Shown here one piece after another: positions 1 to 7,652 of a stretch of 17,821 nucleotides of DNA. The translations under genes were made by a program, and so were the position numbers. Location of the stretch: contig CAKVBD010000041.1 of assembly GCA_934725105.1 (NCBI GenBank), positions 1 through 17,821 of the forward strand, written 5' to 3'. The first letter of the stretch is position 1. Every line of letters starts with the position of its first letter. The DNA is from an uncultured Bulleidia sp. Lineage in GTDB: Bacteria > Bacillota_I > Bacilli_A > Erysipelotrichales > Erysipelotrichaceae. The notes under the pieces are model-generated. The model made no database searches, was not told the origin of the DNA, and saw only the letters and a list, made by a program, of their open reading frames with translations.

Positions 1-66
1 TACAAGCAGAAGTAGAAATTGGAAGTGCAGATATCTGCGTATTTATGCTGATTGTAGGTGTTGTTT
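1..66. other. Left edge, downstream of rpsD
   Basis: No gene or convincing rpsD terminator. It holds a perfect 12-bp palindrome, GCAGATATCTGC (27-38), with no T-run on the minus strand. Confidence 0.4.
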
Positions 67-669
67 CTACCTGTTGTAGTATTCAACGATGAGGGATTCA
101 TTGAGTTCCTGGTTGAGTTCATTTCTTTCAGGAAGTCTTACGAATGTACCTTTCTTGTTATCCTTGTCTACATCAACGAATGCTGGTGTAGCAATGTTGG
201 ATTCAAGAGCTTCATTGATTACTGCGAAGTTTCTAGCGTTTTCTCTAACAGAGATAACTTGACCTGGCTTGATTTCAGCACTTGGAATGTCTAATTTCTT
301 GCCATCAACTTCAATATGTCCGTGGTTAACGAGCTGTCTAGCTGCCTTTCTTGTTCTAGCGAAACCCATACGATAAACAAGGTTATCTAATCTGGATTCA
401 AGAAGAACGAGGAAGTTTACACCTGCCATACCATCCATCTTGGATGCCTTCTGGAAAAGGTTAGCAAACTGCTTTTCGTTTAGACCATACATGTTACGAA
501 CTCTCTGCTTTTCACGAAGCTGAGTACCGTAACCGCTCAGTTTAATACGCTTTGTAGGACCATGCTGTCCTGGAGCATAAGTTCTTTTCTTAAGCTCTTC
601 GCCTGTTTCTAAAATGGAGAAGCTTAAGCGTCTAGCTTTCTTCCAAACAGGACCTGTGTAACGTGCCAT
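67..669 (-). CDS. rpsD: 30S ribosomal protein S4
   Basis: Primary rRNA-binding protein of the small subunit; it nucleates assembly of the 16S 5' domain and in Firmicutes represses its own mRNA. The 200-residue product has the usual full length and opens with the typical S4 start MARYTGPVWKKARRLS. The S4 RNA-binding domain lies at about residues 90-155 (SRLDNLVYRMGFARTRKAAR, then HGHIEVDGKK). There is no cysteine anywhere, so this is the zinc-free form of S4. The ATG (complement of 667-669) has a strong ribosome binding site, AAGGAGG, on the minus strand just upstream. The gene is monocistronic as far as the window shows, is transcribed away from ezrA, and is preceded by a consensus promoter and a roughly 165-nt structured leader. 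Identification is secure. Confidence 0.98.
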   Translation of the reverse strand: MARYTGPVWKKARRLSFSILETGEELKKRTYAPGQHGPTKRIKLSGYGTQLREKQRVRNMYGLNEKQFANLFQKASKMDGMAGVNFLVLLESRLDNLVYRMGFARTRKAARQLVNHGHIEVDGKKLDIPSAEIKPGQVISVRENARNFAVINEALESNIATPAFVDVDKDNKKGTFVRLPERNELNQELNESLIVEYYNR

Positions 670-834
670 GTGTTATTCCTCCTTATGACATAAGCGAAAC
701 AACAACAGGTATAGATCATCAATAAGGGGTGTTGTTACAATGACATTTCGCTGTTTCAGCTCAGTTACTTTGCCTAGATAAATATCTTAACAACGCCTGT
801 CTTATGACTCTACAAGCTGCTATTATTTGACGCA
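670..834 (-). promoter_or_regulatory. rpsD 5' leader, probable S4 autoregulatory RNA
   Basis: This is the transcribed leader between the inferred start site (about 834) and rpsD. In the RNA, GGCGUUGUUA (complement of 788-797) can pair with UAACAACACC (complement of 728-737) in 9 of 10 positions. That helix encloses a hairpin from 776-787 (AGAUA/UAUCU) and a GCUG-AAA-CAGC hairpin near 749-759. The same UAACAACA strand could instead pair with UGUUGUU (complement of about 702-708), close to the ribosome binding site. S4 leaders that bind S4 are known upstream of rpsD in Bacillus. The assignment here rests on position and foldability, not on a model search. Confidence 0.65.
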
Positions 835-840
835 CTTGGT

Positions 841-869
841 ATTATAGGCATACAAAAGGTTTTCGTCAA
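841..869 (-). promoter_or_regulatory. SigmaA promoter of rpsD
   Basis: On the minus strand, TTGACG (complement of 864-869) is followed after exactly 17 nt by a perfect TATAAT (complement of 841-846). The predicted start lies near 834, giving a leader of about 165 nt before rpsD. Confidence 0.88.
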
Positions 870-958
870 CAAAATTCTTATTGCATTTCCTCTATTTCAG
901 AATTCATGATTTCATGATAATATATTTAAGATTAGTTAGAAATGCAGAGGGTAATGTT

Positions 959-2686
959 ATGAATCAGATTTTGAGTATTATCTCCGATATAAGAGTAGTG
1001 ATAGGAATTGCGGTCGTTGTATTGATCTTGGCTGTATGGCTGATAGTTGAAAAGGTTCGTACAAAGAAATTCAGAAAAGAATTAGAAGGATTGGAAAAGC
1101 GATATAACGCAATTAAATCGATTCCTTTAACATTTAAAATGAATAAGGCTGTGACTGCTGCTAGAAGTAATGCAGATACAGCAAATAAAGTGAATGAAGC
1201 AAAGAAAAGCTATGATATGACGCAGGCTTCCATTCGTAAGATCAGTGAGAATCTTGCGAATTGTGAAGATGCAATTCTGCTTGGAAAATTAAGAAAAGCA
1301 GATGATATCATGAGTGAGCTTGAAACTGACATTTCCTTGACAACAAAGGAAGCAAATGATCTGGATGCTTATTTGAATGATATTCTCGCAAAAGAAACAG
1401 CACAGCGTCAGGAAGTTACAACACTCAAGAATCGTTTCCGTGCATTGAAGTCTACAGCACAGGAAAATGCTGGCAAGCTTTCTTACAACTGGAATGCAAT
1501 TGAAACAAAGATTACAGATACAGAAAAGATGTTCTCTACATTTGAAGACTGGATGTATTCAAGTGATTATGAACGTGCGAATAAAGAATTGGATGTCATC
1601 CAGACAAGCATGCAGGAACTTGAAAGCATGCTTGATGATATGCCTTCCTTATTAGAAGATGCACGTGGTGTTGTTCCAAACATGCTGGAAGCATGTGCTA
1701 AAGATTACAAGAAGTGCATGTCACGTGGTGTTTATCTGAAGCATCTTGATGTTGAAACAAATCTTCGCTCGATTGACAAGGCTCTCAAAGAAGATCAGCT
1801 GAAGCTTAAGAATGGCGAAGCAAATGGTGTTGCAGAACACTTAGCTACATATAAAGAACGTATTGATCAATTGTCTAAGCAGATTCGTACAGAAAGTTCT
1901 TCTTTTGATCAGATGAAGTCTTTAACTAGAGATACAGAAGAAGTATTTGAAGAAGCTAACAAGAATGCTAGATTTGTTACTTCTGAACTTGGAGCAAATG
2001 GTGAAAAGTATGGCTTGCAGTCATTGCTTGCAGAAGCAACAAAACAAAACGATGCTTTAACTGCTTTGAATACAACAAAGAATAATGTACTGGATGCTGA
2101 AAAGAATTACATGATGCCAGCTTCCATGGTTGTAGTAAATATTGCTGATTTGAATCAGAAAGTTACGAATGTCAATCATGCCTTGAAAGATATCAAGAGC
2201 AGAATTGAAATGGCTACAGGGGATGAAGATCGTGCAAGCAAGCAGTTAACAAAACTGCAGATTATCATGAATCTCATGCAGGTGAAGATCCGCAAGTATA
2301 AACTGCCAAATATCTCAGAACAGTATGAAGATGATATGCGTAAGGCATATGAATATATCCGCTCATTGGATGGCTTGATGAAAGAAAGTCCAATCAATAT
2401 GCAACTATTGAATTCAACATTGCAGGAAGCTCTAGATTTTATCTACAAGCTTTACAACAATGTCAATAATGTTGTTGGTACAGTTGTGATGGTTGAAAAC
2501 ACAATCGTATTTGGAAACCGTTATCGTTCAACATATGCTGATATTGACTCTGAACTGACACGTAGTGAACTATGTTTCAGAAATGGAGAATATACAAAGG
2601 CATTGACAATTGCGATTGCTACGATTGAAAAAATCCATCCAGGAAACTATGAATATATGATTAAGGAGAATTCTAAAGGTGCTTGA
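959..2686 (+). CDS. ezrA: Septation ring formation regulator EzrA
   Basis: EzrA is a membrane-anchored negative regulator of FtsZ ring formation in Firmicutes. The 575-residue product matches the family length (about 560-570). One N-terminal transmembrane helix (about residues 12-31, hydrophobic run IGIAVVVLILAVWLIV) is followed by a basic stretch and then almost entirely by charged, heptad-like helical sequence, typical of the spectrin-like repeats of EzrA. I chose the ATG at 959 because GAGG (947-950) sits 8 nt upstream. An in-frame TTG at 881 would extend the protein by 26 residues but has no ribosome binding site and would spoil the N-out anchor. The last codons overlap the next gene by 8 nt. 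The cluster ezrA - cysteine desulfurase - thiI also occurs in Bacillus, supporting the name. No convincing promoter was found; a GATAAT near 916 lacks a good -35. Confidence 0.9.
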   Translation: MNQILSIISDIRVVIGIAVVVLILAVWLIVEKVRTKKFRKELEGLEKRYNAIKSIPLTFKMNKAVTAARSNADTANKVNEAKKSYDMTQASIRKISENLANCEDAILLGKLRKADDIMSELETDISLTTKEANDLDAYLNDILAKETAQRQEVTTLKNRFRALKSTAQENAGKLSYNWNAIETKITDTEKMFSTFEDWMYSSDYERANKELDVIQTSMQELESMLDDMPSLLEDARGVVPNMLEACAKDYKKCMSRGVYLKHLDVETNLRSIDKALKEDQLKLKNGEANGVAEHLATYKERIDQLSKQIRTESSSFDQMKSLTRDTEEVFEEANKNARFVTSELGANGEKYGLQSLLAEATKQNDALTALNTTKNNVLDAEKNYMMPASMVVVNIADLNQKVTNVNHALKDIKSRIEMATGDEDRASKQLTKLQIIMNLMQVKIRKYKLPNISEQYEDDMRKAYEYIRSLDGLMKESPINMQLLNSTLQEALDFIYKLYNNVNNVVGTVVMVENTIVFGNRYRSTYADIDSELTRSELCFRNGEYTKALTIAIATIEKIHPGNYEYMIKENSKGA

Positions 2687-3809
2687 TAGAGTATATTTTG
2701 ACAACGCCTCTACAACAAATATTCATCCTGAAGTACTGAAAAGCTATATTTCTTTATTACAGAAATACTATGTGAATTCTGAGTCAATTTATAATGAAGG
2801 AATTGAAATCAACAGTATGATGGAAAAAGCCCGTCGAGCAATCGCCGGGCTTTTGGGAGTTCAAGCTTCGGATATCATTTTTACTTCTGGTTCAAGTGAA
2901 TCCAACACTTCCGCAATCAAGGGCGTTTGTTTTGCAAATCCAAATAAAAAACATATTATTACAACAAATGTAGAACACTCTTCCATTATGAACTGCTGCA
3001 GGCAGATGGAAGAAGTATTCGGCTATCGCGTGACGTATCTTCCTGTCGATTCTACAGGCAAGGTATCTTTGAAGCAGGTACAGGATGCAATGGATGAAGA
3101 TACGGCAATCGTATCCGTTATGTATGTCAATAATGAATCTGGTGCAATTAACCCAATCAACGAAATCAGTGAATATGTCAAAAAGAAAACACATGCCTAT
3201 ATGCATGTTGACTTGACGCAATCTATTGGTAAAGTGCCACTGGATATGACAAATATCGATCTTGCCTCTATTTCTGCACATAAGCTGGAAGGCTTAAAGG
3301 GAAGTGGAATTCTTGTAAAGAAATCTTTTGTTCCTTATGTTCCACTCATCAATGGAGGAGAACAAGAATTTGGCATTCGTGGAGGAACAAGCAATGCGCT
3401 TGTGGATATGATGTTTGCAAAGACATTGCGTCTTGCTTTAGAAAATGGAAAGAAATATCATGCATACATTCAAGAAATGCATGATCGACTGATTGCTGGA
3501 TTAAAAAGTATTGATGGTGTAGAAATCAATTCGCCTGCAGATGCAATTGCTTCTACCGTCAACTTCTCCTATGAAAATATTCCTAGTGAAGTGATGCAGA
3601 ATGCTTTAAATGAAGGTGGATTTATGGTCAGTGCACGCAGTACATGTGATTCAAAATCTATGAATCCAAGCTATGTTCTAGAAGCAATGGGTTTCAGCAA
3701 GAAAAGAGCTTCTTCCTGTATTCGTGTTTCTCTTTCGTATCACAATACAATAGAAGAAGTCGATCGTTTTATTGAAGTATTGAAAGGAGTCATTCAACAA
3801 TATGGTTAA
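2679..3809 (+). CDS. Cysteine desulfurase (NifS/IscS family, NifZ-like partner of ThiI)
   Basis: PLP enzyme that takes sulfur from L-cysteine as an enzyme persulfide. The 376-residue fold-type I aminotransferase sequence begins with the family start YFDNASTT. The PLP lysine is K202 in SAHKLEGLKGSG, and ESN of the PLP pocket appears in SGSSESNTSAIKG. The only cysteine in the mobile catalytic loop is C323, in SARSTCDSKS, which differs from the usual SSGSAC type. The start is GTG at 2679, with AAGGAG (2663-2668) 10 nt upstream. It overlaps the end of ezrA by 8 nt, and its stop overlaps the thiI start by 8 nt, so the three are translationally coupled. In Bacillus the gene at this place (nifZ) feeds sulfur to ThiI for tRNA 4-thiouridine; the same job is inferred here. 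Confidence 0.93.
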   Translation: MLDRVYFDNASTTNIHPEVLKSYISLLQKYYVNSESIYNEGIEINSMMEKARRAIAGLLGVQASDIIFTSGSSESNTSAIKGVCFANPNKKHIITTNVEHSSIMNCCRQMEEVFGYRVTYLPVDSTGKVSLKQVQDAMDEDTAIVSVMYVNNESGAINPINEISEYVKKKTHAYMHVDLTQSIGKVPLDMTNIDLASISAHKLEGLKGSGILVKKSFVPYVPLINGGEQEFGIRGGTSNALVDMMFAKTLRLALENGKKYHAYIQEMHDRLIAGLKSIDGVEINSPADAIASTVNFSYENIPSEVMQNALNEGGFMVSARSTCDSKSMNPSYVLEAMGFSKKRASSCIRVSLSYHNTIEEVDRFIEVLKGVIQQYG

Positions 3810-4989
3810 ATATGATACAGTCTTGATCCGTTATGGTGAACTTTCTACAAAGGGAAAGAATCGTAAGGATTTTATTACACGTTTATTTCATAATGTAAAG
3901 TATGCATTGCGTGACTATCCAAATTTGACATATCAAAAGACACACGATCGTATCTACATTAAATTAACAGATGAAGATACAGATGAAATCAGTGCGAAAC
4001 TAAAGAGAGTCTTTGGTATCAGTTCTTTCTCATTTACAGAAAAGGTAGAAAGCAACATTGAGGAAATCAAAAAGACATGCCTGCGTATTGCATCTGAATC
4101 TAACAAGAAGACATTTAAGATGATGGCAAAGCGTCATGACAAATCTTTCCCAATGATTTCTGATGAAATCAATCGTGCATGTGCTGGAGAAATCTTACAC
4201 AATACTGATCTAACAGTAGATGTACACAATCCTGAATTATTGATTCGTGTAGAAGTACATGAAAAGTATACATATATTACATCTGACAAGATCAAGGGTG
4301 CAGGTGGCTATCCAGCAGGTATCAATGGAAAGGTATTGTTACTGCTTTCTGGTGGTATTGACTCACCAGTTGCAGCGTATGAGCTGATGAAGCGTGGTTT
4401 ATTTGTAGAAGCCATTCACTTTGCCTCTCCACCATATACTTCTGAAGCAGCACGTAACAAAGTATTGAAGCTTGCGGAGATGATGAGTGAATATCAAGGT
4501 TCTATGCGTGTTCATGTCATTAACTTTACAGATATTCAACTAAATATCTATAAAACTGCAGGAGATCCATATGCGGTAACGATCATGAGAAGAATGATGT
4601 ATCGCTTAGCAGAAAGAGTTGCAAAGGCTTCTCATTGCTTAGCTATTGGTACAGGAGAATCTGTTGGTCAGGTTGCTTCTCAGACACTAGAATCTATCGC
4701 AGTCATTAATGAAACAATCACAATGCCAGTACTTCGTCCACTTGTATGTTTTGACAAGGTTGAAATCATTGATTTGGCACGACATATTGGAACATATGAA
4801 ACAAGTATCCTTCCATTTGAAGACTGCTGTACGATCTTTGATCCAAAAAATCCAGTTACACATCCAACAAGTGAAAAGAGTGTACATTATGAAACAATGT
4901 TTGATTATGAAACATTGTTAAATGAAGCAATTGAAAAGCAGGAAGTGATTTCGGTATATCCAAGAAAGGAAGAGGAAGAATTCCTCTAA
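3802..4989 (+). CDS. thiI: tRNA 4-thiouridine synthase ThiI
   Basis: ThiI adenylates and thiolates U8 of tRNA, using sulfur delivered as a persulfide by the neighbouring desulfurase. Order of parts in the 395-residue protein: ferredoxin-like N-terminal domain (VLIRYGELSTKGKNRKDF), THUMP domain (to about residue 165), then the PP-loop ATP pyrophosphatase domain with SGGIDSP at residues 183-189. The C-terminal rhodanese domain of the enterobacterial protein is absent, as is normal for Firmicutes ThiI. A cysteine pair in the sequence FEDCCTIFDPKNP near the end of the PP-loop domain is a candidate sulfur relay site. The ATG at 3802 overlaps the desulfurase stop; AAAGGAG at 3783-3789 lies 12 nt upstream. 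Confidence 0.96.
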   Translation: MVKYDTVLIRYGELSTKGKNRKDFITRLFHNVKYALRDYPNLTYQKTHDRIYIKLTDEDTDEISAKLKRVFGISSFSFTEKVESNIEEIKKTCLRIASESNKKTFKMMAKRHDKSFPMISDEINRACAGEILHNTDLTVDVHNPELLIRVEVHEKYTYITSDKIKGAGGYPAGINGKVLLLLSGGIDSPVAAYELMKRGLFVEAIHFASPPYTSEAARNKVLKLAEMMSEYQGSMRVHVINFTDIQLNIYKTAGDPYAVTIMRRMMYRLAERVAKASHCLAIGTGESVGQVASQTLESIAVINETITMPVLRPLVCFDKVEIIDLARHIGTYETSILPFEDCCTIFDPKNPVTHPTSEKSVHYETMFDYETLLNEAIEKQEVISVYPRKEEEEFL

Positions 4990-4998
4990 GGAAATTCT

Positions 4999-5235
4999 AT
5001 GGCATATCATAATAAAGTATCTGCATCGAAATTTGAAAAAAATACGACTGGTGCAGAAAAGTTCAGCGAACAGGAACTGATGGACGCTGTGAATCATACT
5101 GTAGTTGATGTTGAGCTAGATGATAACTATTCAACAAAACAGAAACTCAAGATTTATGCAGTTTTGACTAGCTTATCTAACTGCAGTGAGAAAGAGCGCA
5201 AGAAATACGCAAAGAAAGTAAAGAAATTACTGTAA
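4999..5235 (+). CDS. Small uncharacterised protein, 78 residues
   Basis: I do not recognise a family. The product is soluble and highly charged, with a lysine-rich C-terminus (ERKKYAKKVKKLL) and a helical central part (QKLKIYAVLTSLSNCSEKER); one cysteine. The start at 4999 is supported by AAGGAAA at 4988-4994, overlapping the thiI stop, so it is the last gene of the ezrA-desulfurase-thiI operon (9-nt gap). No terminator follows; the rplU promoter starts only about 7 nt after the stop. The good ribosome binding site, tight spacing and lack of a competing frame make it a real gene. A nucleic-acid or ribosome-associated role would suit the basic tail but is only a guess. Confidence 0.75.
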   Translation: MAYHNKVSASKFEKNTTGAEKFSEQELMDAVNHTVVDVELDDNYSTKQKLKIYAVLTSLSNCSEKERKKYAKKVKKLL

Positions 5236-5242
5236 GTTTTGA

Positions 5243-5271
5243 TTGACGCGGACGTCTTGTTCGTGTAATAT
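5243..5271 (+). promoter_or_regulatory. SigmaA promoter of the rplU-prp-rpmA operon
   Basis: TTGACG (5243-5248), a 17-nt spacer, then TAATAT (5266-5271). The expected start is near 5278, which puts the whole L21 leader motif in the transcript. Confidence 0.85.
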
Positions 5272-5277
5272 ATCTAC

Positions 5278-5370
5278 GTTATCAGCCCTCTTGCGAGGTC
5301 TGTAACCGCACAAAAAAGGGTTTTAAGAACAAATGTTCCCCTTAATGGCGCGTCTTATGATAAATGTCAG
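5278..5370 (+). promoter_or_regulatory. Ribosomal protein L21 leader
   Basis: Matches from memory the Firmicutes L21 leader upstream of rplU, including the core CTCTTGCGAGGTCTGTAACC and the A-rich run before AAGGG. Visible structure: hairpin CCUC-UUGC-GAGG (5287-5298), then AAGGG (5316-5320) pairing with CCCUU (5339-5343) around an inner hairpin GAAC-AAAU-GUUC (5327-5338). Such leaders are thought to let L21 or another product of the operon repress its synthesis. Confidence 0.9.
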
Positions 5371-5382
5371 GAGGTGTAACAA

Positions 5383-5694
5383 ATGTACGCAATTATCGAA
5401 ACAGGCGGAAAGCAGCTCAAGGTTGAAGCTGGCAAGGAAATCTACGTTGAAAAGTTAGATGTAGAAGCTGGAGATCAAGTAGTATTTGACAAGGTAGTTC
5501 TCGTTAGCAACGAAAGCACAAAGATCGGTACACCATATGTAGATGGTGCTAAGGTTACTTGTACTGTTGTTAAGCAGGGCAAGGAAAAGAAGATCAGAAT
5601 CTTCAAGTACAAGTCCAAGAAGGGTTCTACAAGAAGAAGACAGGGTCACAGACAACCATATACAAAGTTGACTGTTGATGCTATTGAGGCTTAA
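5383..5694 (+). CDS. rplU: 50S ribosomal protein L21
   Basis: Large-subunit protein that binds 23S rRNA near L20. The 103-residue product has full family length, the standard start MYAIIETGGKQ, and the basic C-terminal signature (KKGSTRRRQGHRQPYTKL) that contacts rRNA. The start codon follows a near-ideal AGGAGGTG (5369-5376). It is the first gene of the rplU-prp-rpmA operon and is preceded by its own promoter and L21 leader. Its last codons carry GAGG (5686-5689), the only ribosome binding site candidate for the next gene, prp. Confidence 0.98.
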   Translation: MYAIIETGGKQLKVEAGKEIYVEKLDVEAGDQVVFDKVVLVSNESTKIGTPYVDGAKVTCTVVKQGKEKKIRIFKYKSKKGSTRRRQGHRQPYTKLTVDAIEA

Positions 5695-5699
5695 TCAAA

Positions 5700-6002
5700 A
5701 TGATTCAAATTACCGCAAAACGAAATCAATACATTGACGAATTAGAAGTCAAAGGACATGCCGGAAGTGATGAGTACGGTAGAGATCTTGTATGTGCAAT
5801 CGTGAGCGGTATCATTACTGGGCTGGCAAATGCATTGTATGAAATGGCTCATGAGGAAGATATCATTCTGGATGAAGGATATGCACATATCAAACTGCAT
5901 CATCCATCATCTACAACAGATATCATCATGAATACCGCAATCATTCAATTAAAAACAGCACAGGAAGTAAACAAAGATTATATAAGAATAATGGAGGTTT
6001 AA
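5700..6002 (+). CDS. prp: Ribosomal-processing cysteine protease Prp (YsxB family)
   Basis: Cysteine protease that removes the N-terminal extension of L27 in Firmicutes and related bacteria. The 100-residue protein shows the family motif GHAG...GRDLVCAIVS, giving a catalytic dyad of H20 and C32 with the conserved D29. It sits between rplU (5-nt gap) and its substrate gene rpmA (4-nt gap), the classical arrangement. No free-standing ribosome binding site precedes it; only GAGG inside the end of rplU, 10 nt upstream, so translation is probably coupled to rplU. The substrate motif is present in the neighbouring L27, so the pair looks functional. Confidence 0.95.
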   Translation: MIQITAKRNQYIDELEVKGHAGSDEYGRDLVCAIVSGIITGLANALYEMAHEEDIILDEGYAHIKLHHPSSTTDIIMNTAIIQLKTAQEVNKDYIRIMEV

Positions 6003-6006
6003 TACT

Positions 6007-6294
6007 ATGAAGTTCACTCTGAATATGCAGTTATTCGCATCCAAAAAGGGTGTATCATCCACAAAGAACGGAAGAGATTCTGCTGGTAGAAGACTTGGTG
6101 CTAAGAAAGCCGATGGTCAATACACAAATGCTGGTTCTATCCTCTATAGACAAAGAGGAACAAGAATCATGCCTGGTAAGAACGTTATGCGTGGTGGCGA
6201 TGATACTTTGTTCGCAACAGCTGCAGGTATTGTTAAGTATGAACGTTTAGGCAGAGACAAGAAACAGGTTTCTGTTTATCCAGTTGAAGCTTAA
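6007..6294 (+). CDS. rpmA: 50S ribosomal protein L27 (pro-form with Prp cleavage site)
   Basis: L27 lies beside the peptidyl transferase centre, with its N-terminus reaching the tRNA CCA ends. The 95-residue product has the usual body (GRDSAGRRLGAKKADGQ, then GSILYRQRGTR). It begins with an extension, MKFTLNMQLF, before ASKKGVSS, as in Firmicutes that use Prp; cleavage is expected between F10 and A11. The residue before the cleaved Phe is Leu rather than the Phe of the S. aureus site. The start at 6007 follows GGAGG (5993-5997) by 9 nt. A strong terminator lies 8 nt after the stop. Confidence 0.97.
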   Translation: MKFTLNMQLFASKKGVSSTKNGRDSAGRRLGAKKADGQYTNAGSILYRQRGTRIMPGKNVMRGGDDTLFATAAGIVKYERLGRDKKQVSVYPVEA

Positions 6295-6302
6295 GTCATG
6301 AT

Positions 6303-6334
6303 ACTCCTGAATATTACTATTCAGGAGTTTTTTT
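6303..6334 (+). terminator. Intrinsic terminator after rpmA
   Basis: A perfect 11-bp stem, ACTCCTGAATA (6303-6313) with TATTCAGGAGT (6318-6328), a 4-nt loop, and a T-run of seven (6328-6334). It ends only 26 nt before obgE. Confidence 0.93.
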
Positions 6335-6360
6335 AACAGAAGAAGAGAAAGGAGACCACA

Positions 6361-7635
6361 ATGATTGATTTTATTAAAATGCATGTAAAAGCAGGTGATG
6401 GTGGAAGAGGTATCGTTGCCTGGAGTCGTGAAAAGTTTTATCCAATGGGTGGACCTGCTGGAGGAGATGGCGGTAATGGTGGTTCCGTTTATTTTGCCGT
6501 AGATACAAATGAAACAACATTAACAAAGCTTCGTTTTACAAAATCTGTAAAAGCAGGAAATGGTTCCCCTGGTCTGATCAAGAAGATGCATGGAAAAAGT
6601 GGAGATGATGTTGTGATCGGTGTTCCACTTGGTACAATGATACGAAATGCTGAAAATGGTGATCTCTTAGCGGATCTGACAAAGCCAGGACAGAAGGTGC
6701 TCATTGCCCATGGTGGTAAAGGTGGTTTAGGTAACCATCATTTTGCGACTGCAAGAAACGATGCCCCAGAATACGCACAGCCTGGTGAAGTTGGTGAATC
6801 CTTAGATATTCAAATTGAGCTGCGTTTATTAGCAGATGCTGGTTTGATTGGTTTTCCATCTGTAGGAAAATCAACATTCTTGTCTGTCGTAACAAATGCA
6901 AGACCAGAAATTGCCGCATATCCTTTTACAACGATTGAACCAAATATTGGTGTTGTTGATCTTGGTAATGAAAAAGGATTTGTACTTGCAGATATGCCAG
7001 GACTCATTGAAGGTGCTGGTGAAGGCAGAGGTCTTGGACATGAATTCTTGCGTCATATTCGTAGATGCCGTGTTTTAATTCATGTCGTTGATATGAGTGG
7101 TGAGGCAGGTGATCCTGTTGAATGCTATGATATTATCAATAAAGAACTAGCTACGTATGATGCAGATCTAGAAAAGAAACCACAGATCGTTGTCGCAAAT
7201 AAAATGGATGATGAATATGCATCCATGTATCTGGATGAATTCAAGAAGGCATACCCAGATATTAAAATCTATGAAGTATCTACTTTAAAACATATTGGTT
7301 TAAAGGAAGTATTGTATGCGGCAATGGATGAAATTGACAATGCAAAGGTTGTGGAAGCAGAAAATGCTGCACCAATTGAAGAAACAATTGTATACCGCTA
7401 TCAGCCAAAGCGTCCTGATTTCTATATTGAAAAGGATGCACCAGGCAGATGGAAAGTTGTTTCCCAGAAGATTGACAATCTTGTCGATACATTTGATCTT
7501 GATGATCCAGATCAGGCATATCAGCTTGGCTTACAGTTAGATAAAATGGGTGTGGATCGTGCACTGCGTGAAGCGGGTGCAAGAGATGGCGACCAGGTTA
7601 TCGTTAATAACTACATCTTAGACTTTAAAGACTAG
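6361..7635 (+). CDS. obgE: Ribosome-associated GTPase Obg/CgtA
   Basis: Essential GTPase in 50S assembly and stress control. The 424-residue product has three parts. The glycine-rich Obg fold (about residues 1-158) carries GGPAGGDGGNGGSV. The G domain has P-loop GFPSVGKS (164-171), the switch region FTTIEPN, G3 DMPG (211-214) and G4 NKMD (280-283). The C-terminal OCT domain (about 345-424) is typical of Gram-positive Obg. AAAGGAG (6348-6354) lies 6 nt before the ATG. The only sequence between the rpmA terminator and this gene is 26 nt of purine-rich ribosome-binding region with no promoter, so expression must come from terminator read-through or from a promoter inside rpmA. ruvA follows after 17 nt. 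Confidence 0.97.
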   Translation: MIDFIKMHVKAGDGGRGIVAWSREKFYPMGGPAGGDGGNGGSVYFAVDTNETTLTKLRFTKSVKAGNGSPGLIKKMHGKSGDDVVIGVPLGTMIRNAENGDLLADLTKPGQKVLIAHGGKGGLGNHHFATARNDAPEYAQPGEVGESLDIQIELRLLADAGLIGFPSVGKSTFLSVVTNARPEIAAYPFTTIEPNIGVVDLGNEKGFVLADMPGLIEGAGEGRGLGHEFLRHIRRCRVLIHVVDMSGEAGDPVECYDIINKELATYDADLEKKPQIVVANKMDDEYASMYLDEFKKAYPDIKIYEVSTLKHIGLKEVLYAAMDEIDNAKVVEAENAAPIEETIVYRYQPKRPDFYIEKDAPGRWKVVSQKIDNLVDTFDLDDPDQAYQLGLQLDKMGVDRALREAGARDGDQVIVNNYILDFKD

Positions 7636-7652
7636 AAAGAAGAGAGTGAATC

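Noticed and set aside
27..38. 12-bp palindrome GCAGATATCTGC as the rpsD terminator
   Set aside because: It lies downstream of rpsD, but no T-run follows on the minus strand.
881..958. 26-codon extension of EzrA from a TTG
   Set aside because: No ribosome binding site, and the ATG at 959 has GAGG 8 nt upstream and gives the expected short N-terminus before the membrane helix.
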